Assembly: GCA_049652985.1 (NCBI GenBank)
Contig: JBASFK010000004.1
Coordinates: 186,001-250,000, forward strand
Length of the DNA: 64,000 nucleotides
From: UBA7657 sp049652985
GTDB lineage: Bacteria; Pseudomonadota; Alphaproteobacteria; Micavibrionales; Micavibrionaceae
Direction: 5' to 3'
Under the pieces are notes generated by a model. The model did not search any database, was not told where the DNA came from, and saw only the letters and a program-made list of their open reading frames with translations. The position numbers and the translations under genes were made by a program. Positions 36,977 through 44,432 of the stretch are shown here, piece by piece (the stretch's first letter is position 1; each line of letters begins with the position of its first letter).

Positions 36977-37299
36977 AACAGTTATTTATGATTTTGGTTA
37001 TGGTTTTGGTAATCGCTCCCACCGCCCACGCGCAAGGCAACGATGCGCTCGGCACGCAATATTACGGCCACCTGCGCGATATGTGCAAAAAGAACAATGT
37101 CGAGCGCGTCTGGAACCGCTGGTTCGGCGACAAGCAGAAAAACCTGAGCGAAGACACGTGCTGCATGGAATCCATCGCGGCCATGGAAAAAATCAGCGCG
37201 TTCGCGGCCGAGGACGGCGTCTGCCCCGAAGGCTCTCAGAAAAAATCCCTCGAATGCACGACGTCAAAAGAGTGGTGCGAGAAGACGGCGCTGGAATAG
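36973..37299 (+). CDS. Six-cysteine exported mini-protein (paralogue of 39772-40089)
   Basis: A 108-residue product with a signal peptide (FMILVMVLVIAPTAHAQG) and a mature part of about 87 residues containing six cysteines: MCKK, a CC pair in DTCCMESI, VCPEG, ECTTSK and EWCEK. The gene at 39772 has the same layout with YYG.L, CC.ES, CP.G and CT.SK.WCE in order, so the two are paralogues and three disulfides are likely. Function is unknown. ATGA overlap with thiC means it is under the same riboswitch, which is odd for an exported protein. Confidence 0.75.
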
Positions 37300-37335
37300 G
37301 GATTTCAGGGCGAGTGAAAAAGGAATACGGCTTCA

Positions 37336-37836
37336 ATGGAAATAAAAGATGGAATTATTTTAGAACCACCATCCGATAAAGCATTGTTAGCAGCTGTTGG
37401 AAGAGTTGCGCGTAATGGTGGATTGCTTGATTTGGTATTAGGCATGACCATTAAAACTCTCACAGGAGTAACAGTTGATGAGGCCCTTTTAGCTACTCAA
37501 ATGATGTCTTCCAAAGATCTAAGAAAACGCATTAAAAAATTAGCAAAAGAAAGATTGGGTGATGGTCCAGCCCTTGTTGAACTGGAAGCAATTTTGCAGA
37601 GAGCGCAAGGGGTAATGAAACAACGCAATGAATTAATTCATGGCGCTTGGGTAAAAAAAAATGGAAAATCCGTTGTGCAAGTTCCAGGAAAAGGGCATTT
37701 TCCTTTGCCAACTACGAAGGAAGTAGAAAGATTGGCGCAAGAAATAAGGCAAGTATATTTAGAGCTAAATGATTCTCGACTACGTGGTTCATTGCTAAAA
37801 GCTCTTGATGAAAAAAAGAAAAAAGGATGGGGTTAA
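37336..37836 (+). CDS. AT-rich gene for a small HEPN-like protein
   Basis: A 166-residue, mostly helical protein. Residues RNELIHGAW contain R-N-E-L-I-H, an R-x4-H motif like the catalytic signature of HEPN ribonucleases. Nearby helices (ALVELEAILQRAQGVMKQ) fit a helical bundle. The gene is visibly AT-richer than its neighbours and uses different codons, which suggests recent transfer. No antitoxin partner is obvious: PhnA follows after a 185-base gap that holds no gene. HEPN assignment rests on one motif and fold guess. Confidence 0.6.
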   Translation: MEIKDGIILEPPSDKALLAAVGRVARNGGLLDLVLGMTIKTLTGVTVDEALLATQMMSSKDLRKRIKKLAKERLGDGPALVELEAILQRAQGVMKQRNELIHGAWVKKNGKSVVQVPGKGHFPLPTTKEVERLAQEIRQVYLELNDSRLRGSLLKALDEKKKKGWG

Positions 37837-38021
37837 ATAGATTTGCGAAGTAGCGTTAGCTTTTTCAAGTCCTTTCAAGTTTTTCCCCTTGAAACCCCAT
37901 GCCACGTCTAAACGACGGGAACGCTGGGAGATCTCAAAATTGCTTTCAAGATAACCTCACTTTTCACCAGCGCTTTTGCTGATATTGTTAATATAGTTAA
38001 ACATACACAGATGAGCAAGCA

Positions 38022-38381
38022 ATGACCCCCCTACCCGCACCATGCCCCGCTTGCCAATCACCCCACGCTTATGAAGATCGCGGGCTGTGGAATTGCCCGG
38101 AATGCGGCCATGAATGGTCGGTCGGCGAGGGAAAGAGCGGTGAGGAAGACAGCGCCGCGAAAATCATCCGCGACTCCAACGGCGTTGAACTGAAAGACGG
38201 CGACACGGTCACCGTCATCAAGGATTTAAAATTTCAAGGTGGCGTTGTGAAGGTGGGTACGAAAGTCAAAAATATCCGCCTGATCCCGGATGCAGGTGAC
38301 GGGCATGACATCGATTGCAAAATTCCCGGCATCGGCCCGATGGGCCTGAAATCGGAATTCGTAAAGAAAATAGCGGAGTGA
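38022..38381 (+). CDS. PhnA/YjdM zinc-ribbon domain protein
   Basis: A 119-residue protein with an N-terminal zinc ribbon (CPACQSPHAYEDRGLWNCPECG) and the PhnA domain (DSNGVELKDGDTVTVIKDLK). Members are called alkylphosphonate uptake protein, but an actual phosphonate role is not established, and no phn genes are present. A closer ATG at 38011 runs into a stop after four codons, so 38022 is the start. The next gene begins six bases after the stop. Confidence 0.9.
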   Translation: MTPLPAPCPACQSPHAYEDRGLWNCPECGHEWSVGEGKSGEEDSAAKIIRDSNGVELKDGDTVTVIKDLKFQGGVVKVGTKVKNIRLIPDAGDGHDIDCKIPGIGPMGLKSEFVKKIAE

Positions 38382-38386
38382 ATGAA

Positions 38387-38626
38387 ATGAAAAAATGGAT
38401 TATTTTTCCGCTCGTACTCCTCACCGCATGCTCCGGCTACAAAAGCCCGAGCATGAGCAGCGATCCGTCGAAGATGAGCGCCGACACGCTCTGCTACCGC
38501 TACGCCTATGCGAAATCCGACCGCGCTCTGAAAGATGAAATCCGCGCCCGCGGTCTCGAATGCGAGGAAATCCTGCGCGCCCAGCCTCAATCCGGCCAGA
38601 ACCCGAGTAATGCAGTCGGTTGGTGA
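38387..38626 (+). CDS. Small putative lipoprotein of unknown function
   Basis: A 79-residue product beginning MKKWIIFPLVLLTACSGYKS, with a good lipobox (LTAC, Cys15). The mature part holds LCYRYAYAKSDRALKDEIRA then RGLEC, a short pattern seen in other small lipoproteins with unknown roles. Two mature cysteines could form a disulfide. It follows PhnA by five bases on the same strand. Confidence 0.7.
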   Translation: MKKWIIFPLVLLTACSGYKSPSMSSDPSKMSADTLCYRYAYAKSDRALKDEIRARGLECEEILRAQPQSGQNPSNAVGW

Positions 38627-38666
38627 AACCTTAATAAATTCTTGCTAGTATGATTTCAGGTCTTTT

Positions 38667-39770
38667 ATGCAGACACTCCTTGCCAACAAGCACGCCGTCG
38701 CCCTCATCGATTCCACCAGCCACCGCGGCGAGGTGGAAAAGGCACTGACATCTTTTTACGAGGTGGCCTCTTACAGCGACGGCAGGGAGGCGCTGAAAAA
38801 ACTGGCCGCCCAGCCGCCCGCCATCATTCTCGTCGGCGAGGAGGTCACCCCCGGCAGCAGCCTGAGTTTCATCCGCGCCGCGCGCGGCGAACGCGCGCTG
38901 AGTGAAATCCCGGTCCTCTATATTATTGATAAGAAAAATTTCGGCCTGATCGCCGAGGGTAAGGCCGCGGGCACCAGCGATTTTATCACCAAGCCCTACC
39001 GCCGCAGCGAACTGATCAAGGCCATCTCGCGCCAGCTCAACGCCAGCATCGAGCATGAATGGGAGGCGCTGCCTGTATTGCAGCGCTCAGCCCTCAAGGG
39101 CACGGCCGATGTGTTTGGCAACCTGGCCGACGTGCTTTCGACCGGCGAAACGCTTCCTCTCAACGCGGTTAAGGACGCGGTCCAGCCGCTCGTCACCGCC
39201 ATCGAGAACAACGATTTCAAAGCCATCCTGGAAGGCGTGCGCAACCACGACGACTACACCTATGCGCATTCGATGCGCGTCGCCACCATGCTCTCCCTGC
39301 TCGGCCACGCGGCCGGTTTCAAGAACGACGAGCAGTTGATGCTGGCTTCTGGCGGCTTGCTGCATGACGTCGGCAAGATGACGATTCCCCATCATATTCT
39401 CAACAAGCCGGGCAGGCTCGATGCTGCCGAATTCGAAATCATGAAATCGCACGTGCCGGAGACGATCAAATATCTCAAGGCCGCGGGGAACATGCCGAAC
39501 GCGATTTTCATCATTGCCGAGCAGCATCACGAAAAAATAGACGGCACTGGCTATCCGAACGGGTTGAAGGGCGCTGAGCTGAACGAGCTTGCCCGCATGG
39601 CCGCCGTGGTCGACGTGTTCAGCGCCCTGACCGACAGGCGCGTCTATAAGCCGCCGATGGAGTCTAGCAAGGCGATTGAGATCATGAAAAACGAGATGAC
39701 GACGCACCTCGACCAGAATTTCGTGAAAATGTTTTCTTCCATTCTCACCGACGCGGATATATTATCCTGA
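38667..39770 (+). CDS. HD-GYP domain protein with degenerate receiver domain
   Basis: A 367-residue protein. Residues 8-125 resemble a receiver domain: the KP pair is kept (DFITKPYR, K109), but the phospho-acceptor site aligns to Gly57 in AIILVGEEV, so phosphorylation is unlikely. The C-terminal HD-GYP domain (about 185-365) has AHSMRVATML, LLHDVGKMTIP (H233, D234) and HHEKIDGTGYPNG (287-299), intact metal-binding motifs. HD-GYP proteins hydrolyse cyclic di-GMP. In this window a c-di-GMP receptor-like domain also occurs at 54027. The next gene starts two bases after the stop. Confidence 0.9.
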   Translation: MQTLLANKHAVALIDSTSHRGEVEKALTSFYEVASYSDGREALKKLAAQPPAIILVGEEVTPGSSLSFIRAARGERALSEIPVLYIIDKKNFGLIAEGKAAGTSDFITKPYRRSELIKAISRQLNASIEHEWEALPVLQRSALKGTADVFGNLADVLSTGETLPLNAVKDAVQPLVTAIENNDFKAILEGVRNHDDYTYAHSMRVATMLSLLGHAAGFKNDEQLMLASGGLLHDVGKMTIPHHILNKPGRLDAAEFEIMKSHVPETIKYLKAAGNMPNAIFIIAEQHHEKIDGTGYPNGLKGAELNELARMAAVVDVFSALTDRRVYKPPMESSKAIEIMKNEMTTHLDQNFVKMFSSILTDADILS

Positions 39771-39771
39771 C

Positions 39772-40089
39772 ATGTTCCGTATTTTTTTGATAACGCTCGC
39801 GGGCCTGTGCCTCGCGGCGCCCGCATCCGCCGCGTTCAAGGAAACCGCCGATAGCTATTACGGGCGGCTGATGAAAAGCTGCGAATACACCGTGCGCGAA
39901 ACCTGGCGCGATTATTTATTGTACGTGCCGCATAAGCGCATCGATGAATGCTGCGCCGAAAGCGTGCGGGAAATGGCGAAAGAAGGCGCGAAAGAAACGC
40001 GCAATGGCCAATGCCCTTCAGGCTACCAGCCCAACGCCCTCAAATGCACCAGCAGCAAACGCTGGTGCGAGGAAGTAAAAGCTAAATAA
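39772..40089 (+). CDS. Six-cysteine exported mini-protein (paralogue of 36973-37299)
   Basis: A 105-residue product with signal peptide (IFLITLAGLCLAAPASAAF) and a mature part with YYGRLMKSCEY, a CC pair in DECCAESV, QCPSGY, KCTSSK and RWCEE. The order and spacing match the gene at 36973. Both are encoded directly behind unrelated regulated genes (thiC; the HD-GYP gene). Function is unknown; a small disulfide-bonded exported factor is the most that can be said. It lies convergent to the gene ending at 40093. Confidence 0.75.
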   Translation: MFRIFLITLAGLCLAAPASAAFKETADSYYGRLMKSCEYTVRETWRDYLLYVPHKRIDECCAESVREMAKEGAKETRNGQCPSGYQPNALKCTSSKRWCEEVKAK

Positions 40090-40092
40090 AAT

Positions 40093-40986
40093 TTAGATGC
40101 GGAATTTCGGCGGGGCTGTCGTTGCCGGTTCGTCAACGCCCTTCCTTGCAGCATCATCTATGCGCTTGCCGATATCAGTCTTGTCGCTTTCATCCATGCG
40201 ACCGGGCGCATCAATTTGAAGAAGGCCGCTTTCAGGTTTCATATAGGATTTATAGTTAGGGCTATTACGGTCATCAGAATTGATGATAAGCGGCAATCCG
40301 TATACGTTCTCATATGGATTGAGCACATTATCTTGATAATCCGGGTTTTCGCCGTATTTCATGCCTATGAGAACAGGTAAATGGCGCATGTCTGTAATAT
40401 GAACGACCGCGCCTGTTTTCACTGTGCCCATCATGTTGAGTGCATTTCTTTCAGTTTCATATCTTTGTTCATCCCGGTCCGCTTTGTAAATGTCATTATT
40501 CTTGTTTGCACGCTCGATCGCTGATTCTTTGCCCACGTCCGAGCCAACGATCTGATAACCGTTTTCGTGGGCGTAACGGAAGGCATGGGCCATGGGATTA
40601 TCACCGGGAAAAACTTTTCCAAGCGTTTCCCCCAGCTTCCCGTCTTTTGTATCTTTCAGAATTTTCTTTACGTCTTCCGGACTGCACTGGAAACTGACGA
40701 GTACGTTTTTCTTATCGAACAATTGTTCCGCTGCTTTGATAGCAGCGACATGCGCATAGGCGCTGGCCATCGCAGGTTCTTCTTTTGCTGCCTCTTCTGC
40801 CGCGTCTGCTTTTTTCTTAAAAAGATCATTGAATGCACTTCTGCCGGTTTCCAAAACACTATCAGTGGCGGACCCTGCGCTGATAATAAGAACTGGTTTG
40901 CCGTCATTCCCCACCCGGCGATCAGCAGCAGCCAGCTCTATCCTGGTGTAGGTTTCCTTGGCAAATTCTTTGTATTGTTCGCTCAT
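40093..40986 (-). CDS. Protein of unknown function
   Basis: A 297-residue soluble protein without signal peptide or membrane segment. It contains PVLIISAGSATDSVLETGRS near the N-terminus and GAVVHITDMRHLPVLIGMKY and NPYENVYGLPLIINSDDRNS later, an alternating alpha/beta pattern that could be a Rossmann-like or nuclease-like fold, but no catalytic motif is recognised. Base composition looks slightly AT-richer than the core genes around it. It is followed (on its own strand) by nothing; the six-cysteine gene converges on it. Confidence 0.65.
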   Translation of the reverse strand: MSEQYKEFAKETYTRIELAAADRRVGNDGKPVLIISAGSATDSVLETGRSAFNDLFKKKADAAEEAAKEEPAMASAYAHVAAIKAAEQLFDKKNVLVSFQCSPEDVKKILKDTKDGKLGETLGKVFPGDNPMAHAFRYAHENGYQIVGSDVGKESAIERANKNNDIYKADRDEQRYETERNALNMMGTVKTGAVVHITDMRHLPVLIGMKYGENPDYQDNVLNPYENVYGLPLIINSDDRNSPNYKSYMKPESGLLQIDAPGRMDESDKTDIGKRIDDAARKGVDEPATTAPPKFRI

Positions 40987-41068
40987 GCGGCACTCCTTTA
41001 ATGCGCATGGCCAGTTTAAACGTTAATTAATAATGAAAGATTAAAGGCCAAGAGCTGGCCTTAACGAT

Positions 41069-41224
41069 TTACCACTGCATATTCGAGTGGTCCCAGTATT
41101 TATCGCGTATTTCCTGGGCATGGTGGCTGTCCAGCCCATGACAGAGCGCGCAGGCATTCAGGGCGCCCGCCGAGGCCAGCAGCATCATAAGAACAAGCAG
41201 GTTTTTTGCCGTTTTTGTTGTCAT
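41069..41224 (-). CDS. 51-residue lipoprotein with a CxxCH motif
   Basis: The ORF from ATG 41224 to TAA 41069 encodes a leader ending in ALNAC followed at once by ALCHGLDSH; the lipobox Cys (residue 25) and Cys28 frame a C-A-L-C-H motif, the c-type heme signature. The tail (EIRDKYWDHSNMQW) is polar. The protein could be a tiny lipid-anchored heme or metal carrier, or the CxxCH could be coincidental. It is adjacent to the entericidin-like gene at 41291, on the same strand. Confidence 0.5.
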   Translation of the reverse strand: MTTKTAKNLLVLMMLLASAGALNACALCHGLDSHHAQEIRDKYWDHSNMQW

Positions 41225-41290
41225 GGCGCTTACTTATCATAATTCACCAGCCGCTTGCAAATTCAAGCGGCTGGTGCGCCCTAAAGCCGC

Positions 41291-41428
41291 TTAATTATAC
41301 TGGTTCTGCATTTCCTCGCCGACTTCTTCCGTGTCGCGGCCCATGCCGTGCCAGGTGTTTTCACAGGCCGTCATACCCATCGTGCAGAGCAGGGCACCCA
41401 AAACAAGCATTGTTCTTTTCTTCAGCAT
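41291..41428 (-). CDS. Entericidin A/B-like small lipoprotein
   Basis: A 45-residue ORF starting at 41428 with GAGGAA seven bases upstream. The leader MLKKRTMLVLGALLCTMG ends in lipobox MTAC (Cys22), and the mature part CENTWHGMGRDTEEVGEEMQ matches the pattern of the entericidin family (CxNTxxGxGxDxxxxGxx). Members are short envelope lipoproteins with membrane-perturbing potential in E. coli; in Alphaproteobacteria their role is not established. Confidence 0.75.
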   Translation of the reverse strand: MLKKRTMLVLGALLCTMGMTACENTWHGMGRDTEEVGEEMQNQYN

Positions 41429-41525
41429 TTTAAATTCCTCGTGTTATTGGTTCATGGAAAGGAATCGATTCCTTCCCGGTTCACGAATGCTTGATGCGTA
41501 TGGAAGGTTCCGCGAGGGCGAAAGC

Positions 41526-42764
41526 CTATATTTCATCAGCCTTGACGCTCATCTGCCGGAACGATCTCGACCGCGCCGCTGCCGCGACGACGCTTAAGGT
41601 CGCGATGCCGCCGAACACGATCGAGGGCACAAGGCCGAGCAGCTTGGCCGCCACGCCTGATTCAAACGCGCCAATTTCGTTGCTAGAGATGATGAACATC
41701 GAATTCACGGCGGAAACGCGGCCCCGCATGCTCTCCGGGGTCAGGAGCTGCATCAGGGTGCCGCGAATAATCATCGAGACGGAATCGAACGCGCCCGAGA
41801 TCGCGAGGAATGCCATCGACAGCCAGAAATATTGCGAGAGGCCGAAACCGATCATGCAAAATCCAAACCCCGCAATGACGAACAGCAATCTGCGCGCCGA
41901 AATAACTTTCATTGGCCGCAGCGCGAAAACTAGCGCCGTCAAAACCGCCCCGATCGCCGGCGCGGCGCGTAAGGCTCCCAGTCCTTCCGCACCGATATGC
42001 AGAACCTGGTCGGCGAACATGGGCAGCATCGCCACTGCCCCGCCGAACAGAACGGCGAACATATCGAGCGTCATGACGGTGAGAAGAGTTTTGTTACCGA
42101 GAATAAACACCCAGCCTTCGCGGATGCTCTCGAATGCTTTGGGCTTTGTCGCGGCGCGCTCCCACGTCGGCAGCTTGATGAAACCGATCATCAGGAACGA
42201 AACACAAAGCATCGTCACCGGCATCCACCACGCGCCGTGGGGGCCGTAGCCGCCATAGACCAGCCCCGCAACCGCCGGGCCCGTAATCGCGCCGATCTGG
42301 AACACGCTGGTCTGCCACGACAGCGCCCCGGCCATATCTCTTCGTGGAATGATGCGCGGCAGGATCGAAAACGCCGCAGGCATGGCAAAGCTGCGGGCCA
42401 ACCCCGAGATGAACACGCCTGCGAACAGGGACATGACGATATGCTGCTCATGCAGGGGCGTGTACCCGCCAGCGATGACCAGCAGGATCAGCGTGTTGAC
42501 CGAAAGCGTGCCGAGGCACCAGAGATAGATTTTTTTGGGATGGCCGATATCCACGAAATACCCGGCGAACAGGGCGCAGAAAATCGCCGACACGGCTTCG
42601 GCCAGGCCGGCCAGACCGAGCAGCAGCGGGTCTTTCGTCAGGGAATAGATCTGCCAGCCGACAATGACCGATTGCGCCTGCAGCGCAACGACCGTACAAA
42701 ACCGCGCCGCCAGCAAAAGCCGGAAATCGCGCAGGCGCAGGACATTAAAGGAAAGGCCGCTCAT
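41526..42764 (-). CDS. MFS-type exporter (EntS/YbdA-like)
   Basis: A 412-residue membrane protein with 12 predicted helices. The N-terminal LLLAARFCTVVALQAQSVIV and PAAFSILPRIIPRRDMAGAL segments, and LLTPESMRGRVSAVNSMFII, are typical of the EntS-like MFS branch that includes the enterobactin exporter and several drug efflux carriers. The substrate is not known. No siderophore genes are nearby. Confidence 0.88.
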   Translation of the reverse strand: MSGLSFNVLRLRDFRLLLAARFCTVVALQAQSVIVGWQIYSLTKDPLLLGLAGLAEAVSAIFCALFAGYFVDIGHPKKIYLWCLGTLSVNTLILLVIAGGYTPLHEQHIVMSLFAGVFISGLARSFAMPAAFSILPRIIPRRDMAGALSWQTSVFQIGAITGPAVAGLVYGGYGPHGAWWMPVTMLCVSFLMIGFIKLPTWERAATKPKAFESIREGWVFILGNKTLLTVMTLDMFAVLFGGAVAMLPMFADQVLHIGAEGLGALRAAPAIGAVLTALVFALRPMKVISARRLLFVIAGFGFCMIGFGLSQYFWLSMAFLAISGAFDSVSMIIRGTLMQLLTPESMRGRVSAVNSMFIISSNEIGAFESGVAAKLLGLVPSIVFGGIATLSVVAAAARSRSFRQMSVKADEI

Positions 42765-42812
42765 ATATCCCTTGAGGATGTATGCGCGGCCTGAACTTAG
42801 TCAAGGGAAGTT

Positions 42813-43577
42813 CTAGAGAACCGTCAGCATTTCGGCGACCAGCGGGTGCCGGACGATGTCCGCCTGGCCGAGACGCACCACCGCGATATTCGGCAGGGCC
42901 TCCAGCCTGTTGGCCGTCTCCGAAAGTCCGGAAATCCCGTCCAGCAAATCCGACTGGTCCGGGTCACCTGTCACGACCATCGTCGAGTGCCAGCCAAGGC
43001 GCGAGAGCAGCATTTTCAGTTGGGCATAGGTGCAGTTCTGCGCCTCGTCGATGACGACGAAGGAGTTGTTGAGAGTGCGCCCGCGCATGAAACCTACGGG
43101 GGCGATCTCGATTGTGCCTTCCTCTATATATTGCCGCACGCGCTTGCCGCCCATCCTGTCTCCCAGGGCGTCGTAGAGCGGGCGCAGGTATGGCGCCATT
43201 TTCTCATGCATGTCGCCGGGCAGGTAGCCGAGTGACTCACCGGCCTCCATGGCGGGCCGCGAAAGAACGATGCGCTCGATTTTACCGGATGTGAGTGCTT
43301 CGGCGGCCTTGGCAATGGCGAGGTAGGTCTTGCCGGTGCCGGCCGGGCCGATCGCGAGGGTGAGGTTGTGCTTGTCTATGGCTTCCAGCAACTCGGTCTG
43401 CCCTGCGGTGCGGGGGCGGACATTCTTGACGTATTTCTTGTCACGGTTGCGGTCTATCTCGTCGTCGAGGGGGTGCCAGTCTTTGGTCTTGGGGAGGTGT
43501 TCGAAATCAGGGTGAACGATGTTGGCCTGGTTTTTTACGGCATGGAGATTACGGTTACGACGGGACTTTTTAGCCAT
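42813..43577 (-). CDS. phoH: PhoH-family ATPase
   Basis: A 254-residue P-loop protein: Walker A GPAGTGKTYLAIAKA, a LPGDMHEKMAPYLRPLYDAL stretch specific for PhoH, and Walker B VVIDEAQNCTYAQLKMLL with VVTGDPDQSDL. The family resembles superfamily I helicase cores and probably acts on RNA. In many proteobacteria phoH is followed by ybeY and a CBS/lnt gene; here it stands alone, with the MFS gene downstream. Confidence 0.93.
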   Translation of the reverse strand: MAKKSRRNRNLHAVKNQANIVHPDFEHLPKTKDWHPLDDEIDRNRDKKYVKNVRPRTAGQTELLEAIDKHNLTLAIGPAGTGKTYLAIAKAAEALTSGKIERIVLSRPAMEAGESLGYLPGDMHEKMAPYLRPLYDALGDRMGGKRVRQYIEEGTIEIAPVGFMRGRTLNNSFVVIDEAQNCTYAQLKMLLSRLGWHSTMVVTGDPDQSDLLDGISGLSETANRLEALPNIAVVRLGQADIVRHPLVAEMLTVL

Positions 43578-43892
43578 GCAGAGGCTCCTTCTCGGGGCTT
43601 GGGGTTAAGAGAGAAGTGTGTACAGTCGGAGGGGGTTTTAACAATGTCGGCGAGTGAGCAGGACAGGTATTTCGACAAGGACCGAAGGGGGGAGTGGTTC
43701 GAGGTGTGAGGGAATGAATCCAACGCGGGAAGCCTCTGTTACCTGTATACTGCACTTGAAATCAGCCTATCAGAAAATACCCTCACCCGCCATGGGATTA
43801 AGGGGTTTTCCGCCGATTTAAAGAATTTTACCGCCGGGCAAAAACACGATAGACTGGTAAATGTAGTCATTTTTCCAGGGAAGACACATACC
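43578..43892. other. 315-base intergenic region between phoH and the 43893 gene
   Basis: No RNA gene or convincing coding sequence was found. A 21-codon ORF at 43644-43709 with GGAGG upstream is the only candidate and is not supported by any recognisable sequence. The stretch holds the divergent promoters of phoH and the exported-protein gene but no consensus elements stand out. Confidence 0.5.
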
Positions 43893-44351
43893 GTGCATAA
43901 AAAGGCGCTCCTGGCAGTTCTTGTTTTGCTGATGGCGCAGACCGCTGTCCCGGCCGACGCCGCATCGGTTTTCATCAAGAAGAATAAAGACTCTGCAACG
44001 CAGGCGGTGCCGCAACAGGCCGCGCCCACCGGCAATCAACAGCAGGGCACGTCGCAATCCCAGGCGAACCCGCTGGCGGCTAATCCCGGGTCGATCATTC
44101 CCGGACAGCCAGCCTGCAGCGAGGAAGACGCAAAGCTCGTCACCGCGCTCGACAAAAAACTTCTCGATCGCTCCAGCGATGATGCCAGCCCCGAGGATAG
44201 ATCCGAGGAAGCGAAGCGCTGGCAGGAAAATTTCAGCACGCCAGAGAGCATGAAAAATTTCATCTATCTTTATGTGCGTTGCGCCCATGTTGTCGCCGCG
44301 AAACGCGAAGCCATGGGCATGGGCCCGGGCAAGGTTCCCCTGCAGCCATAA
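43893..44351 (+). CDS. Exported protein of unknown function
   Basis: A 152-residue product with a GTG start (CCAGGGA upstream) and a signal peptide (ALLAVLVLLMAQTAVPADAA). After a Gln/Asn/Pro-rich linker (about 38-65) comes a helical domain with two cysteines (PACSEEDAKLVTALDKKL, NFIYLYVRCAHVVAAKR). No family recognised. Its 3' end lies 82 bases before ilvA. Confidence 0.65.
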   Translation: MHKKALLAVLVLLMAQTAVPADAASVFIKKNKDSATQAVPQQAAPTGNQQQGTSQSQANPLAANPGSIIPGQPACSEEDAKLVTALDKKLLDRSSDDASPEDRSEEAKRWQENFSTPESMKNFIYLYVRCAHVVAAKREAMGMGPGKVPLQP

Positions 44352-44432
44352 TGGCTGGCTGAAAAGGCTTGGTCACGGCCCTTTTCCGGGGACAATTGCC
44401 TTTTTTGTAGGTTTTCTATAGCCTCCCCCGCC

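Noticed and set aside
43644..43709. 21-codon ORF with GGAGG upstream
   Set aside because: Only length and ribosome site support it; the sequence matches nothing and the region is promoter DNA.
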